Assembly (NCBI GenBank): GCA_023957155.1
Contig: JAMLHK010000007.1
Location: 186,001-250,000 of the forward strand
Reading direction: 5' to 3'
Length of the DNA stretch: 64,000 bases
From: Chitinophagaceae bacterium
Lineage (GTDB): Bacteria; Bacteroidota; Bacteroidia; Chitinophagales; Chitinophagaceae
The translations under genes and the position numbers were made by a program. Positions 62,990 to 64,000 of this stretch are shown here, piece after piece. Each line of letters begins with the position of its first letter. Position 1 is the stretch's first letter. The notes below the pieces were generated by a model that searched no databases, was not told where the DNA came from, and worked only from the letters and a program-made list of their open reading frames with translations.

Positions 62990-64000
62990 ATGAACAGAAG
63001 AATTTTGCTATTGTGCTTATTCGTTTCCGTATTATCCGGTATATCGGCACAAGAACCGGTCAACAAACTGGTTCCGGGACAGTGGTTTCATTCCTGGTTA
63101 GTTTGTGGTCCCATTCCCCTGCAGGAAAACACTTCACCGGAGCAATCGTTGCAGCATTACGCCGGATTTAATACAGATTATCTTTTGAAGTCAGGAGGCG
63201 AAGCCAGGCTGAAAGTTAAGGCTGGTGATATAGTCAGATTGAAGGGAAGTTCAATCCGGTGGAAGCATGTTAACTCTCCTGATTCGGTTATTGACCTGGT
63301 AGCGAATGTTTCCAGGATATCGCCGGCAGCTGCGTATGCCTATTCGGAAGTAGAATGTTCTGAAGAAGGGGTCTGGCTTGCTGCGCTTGGCACCAACGAT
63401 GGCGGCAGCTTATGGATTAACGGCGTACGTCAATGGGATTATCAGCCTGCCAGGGGGGGTAAGCCCGATTCTGACCTCATCCCGGTTATTTTAAAAAAAG
63501 GGAAGAATACGATTTTACTGAAAGTTGAGCAGCGTGGTAATATGTGGGGATTCTGTTTCAGATTTCTTCCGTTCTCTGCTGAAGCGGCATTACAGAGAGG
63601 GAGCTTTTTTAAGGTGAATACTTCAGAAGAGGGACGCAGCAGATTGGTTTCAGATTTTTCACCTGAAGTGCTGTCCAGGCTGCTTAAGCAGGTCCGGGTT
63701 ACCGTTCGTAACCGGCAGGGAAAGGTTGTGCTTGATGAAAAAAGGGAAAAAGAATTCAGCGGTTTGCTTAACCTGCCTGAAACCGATTACAAACCTCTTA
63801 CGGCTGAATTATTACTTCAGCTTACATTGGGCCAAGTGTTATCACGGAAAATTGATTTTATTTCAGGTAAGCGTATAGAATATGCTTTGTTTAACCAGGG
63901 GAGAAGCAATTATCGTATTGTGCTTTCAACCGGGGCTTCCGAGTCAGAAAAATGGGCTGCGCAGGAACTGCAGCACTGGCTGAAAGAGTCCGGCGGAGCG
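62990..64000 (+). CDS. Secreted carbohydrate-active-like protein, 5' part (partial)
   Basis: An open frame from ATG 62990 to the end of the window, 337 codons, no stop. A signal peptide (MNRRILLLCLFVSVLSGISAQ) is followed by a beta-rich region with a fold recalling galactose-binding or PA14-type domains (LGTNDGGSLWINGVRQWDYQ, KNTILLKVEQRGNMWGFCFRFLP). Near the end YRIVLSTGASESEKWAAQELQHWLKESGG resembles the entry of GH20b/GH67 N-terminal or DUF4838 modules that precede a glycosidase domain. This suggests a glycan-active enzyme, but the catalytic part is outside the window. Confidence 0.6.
   Translation, partial: MNRRILLLCLFVSVLSGISAQEPVNKLVPGQWFHSWLVCGPIPLQENTSPEQSLQHYAGFNTDYLLKSGGEARLKVKAGDIVRLKGSSIRWKHVNSPDSVIDLVANVSRISPAAAYAYSEVECSEEGVWLAALGTNDGGSLWINGVRQWDYQPARGGKPDSDLIPVILKKGKNTILLKVEQRGNMWGFCFRFLPFSAEAALQRGSFFKVNTSEEGRSRLVSDFSPEVLSRLLKQVRVTVRNRQGKVVLDEKREKEFSGLLNLPETDYKPLTAELLLQLTLGQVLSRKIDFISGKRIEYALFNQGRSNYRIVLSTGASESEKWAAQELQHWLKESGGA

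Noticed and set aside
1-64000. CRISPR arrays, rRNA genes or prophage
   Set aside because: No regular repeat-spacer series, no rRNA-like stretches and no phage structural genes were seen.

Overview
The window reads as chromosomal DNA of a Bacteroidota bacterium, most likely Chitinophagaceae or a near relative. The evidence is a fused SecDF, a TonB-dependent receptor with a carboxypeptidase-like N-terminal domain, an ECF sigma/FecR/SusC/SusD locus, a DUF1573 lipoprotein, a ~300-residue NusB, and repeated TAnnTTTG-type -7 promoter elements. The genus assignment is inference. Gene density is high and most genes are housekeeping.

Layout. 1-5523 (all minus): a DUF2339 membrane protein cut by the window edge, rimO, an FGE-fold protein, then groES-groL; groL carries a one-base frameshift. 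6055-9080 (plus): nusB, DUF1573 lipoprotein, yajC, coaE and a GNAT acetyltransferase. 9153-11721 (minus): a cysteine desulfurase and glmM. 11962-14806 (plus): PAP2 phosphatase, CNNM/CorC-type protein, lipoprotein esterase. 14989-20915 (minus): IMPACT-family protein, ribD, secDF, a methyltransferase.

21060-25542 (plus) is a five-gene unit for nitrosative or low-oxygen stress: a RIC/ScdA di-iron repair protein with three near-identical DUF2249 repeats, a DUF1858/DUF2249 protein, a heme-copper-oxidase-like membrane protein, a SufT/MIP18-type factor and an Rrf2 regulator. A long dyad precedes it. 25626-33377 holds a secreted propeller-like protein, a PhoR/PhoB-type two-component system and, divergently, a TonB receptor and beta-helix lipoprotein whose promoter carries three 11-bp-spaced direct repeats like a PHO box.

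33522-43640 holds a double UspA protein, tRNA-Leu(CAG), dapD, tsaC, a small two-ORF module invaded by an IS481-family element with clear ends and a 7-bp target duplication, a MutS2-like protein without Smr, msrA, a SulP transporter and a methyltransferase. 43842-48231 holds a Crp/Fnr regulator with an FNR-like box, an HtrA protease and an OmpR-type two-component system. 48451-55594 is an ECF sigma/FecR/SusC/SusD uptake locus with no degradative enzyme beside it. 55691-62445 holds two PAP2 proteins, a secreted BNR-like protein, an eight-CxxCH cytochrome with HEAT and TPR repeats, and a sulfatase. A 239-bp MITE-like repeat follows, then the 5' part of a secreted, probably carbohydrate-active protein that runs off the window.

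The strongest leads are the RIC/Rrf2 unit, the PHO-like promoter, the small two-ORF module with its IS, and the MITE-like element. No CRISPR array, rRNA or prophage was seen.
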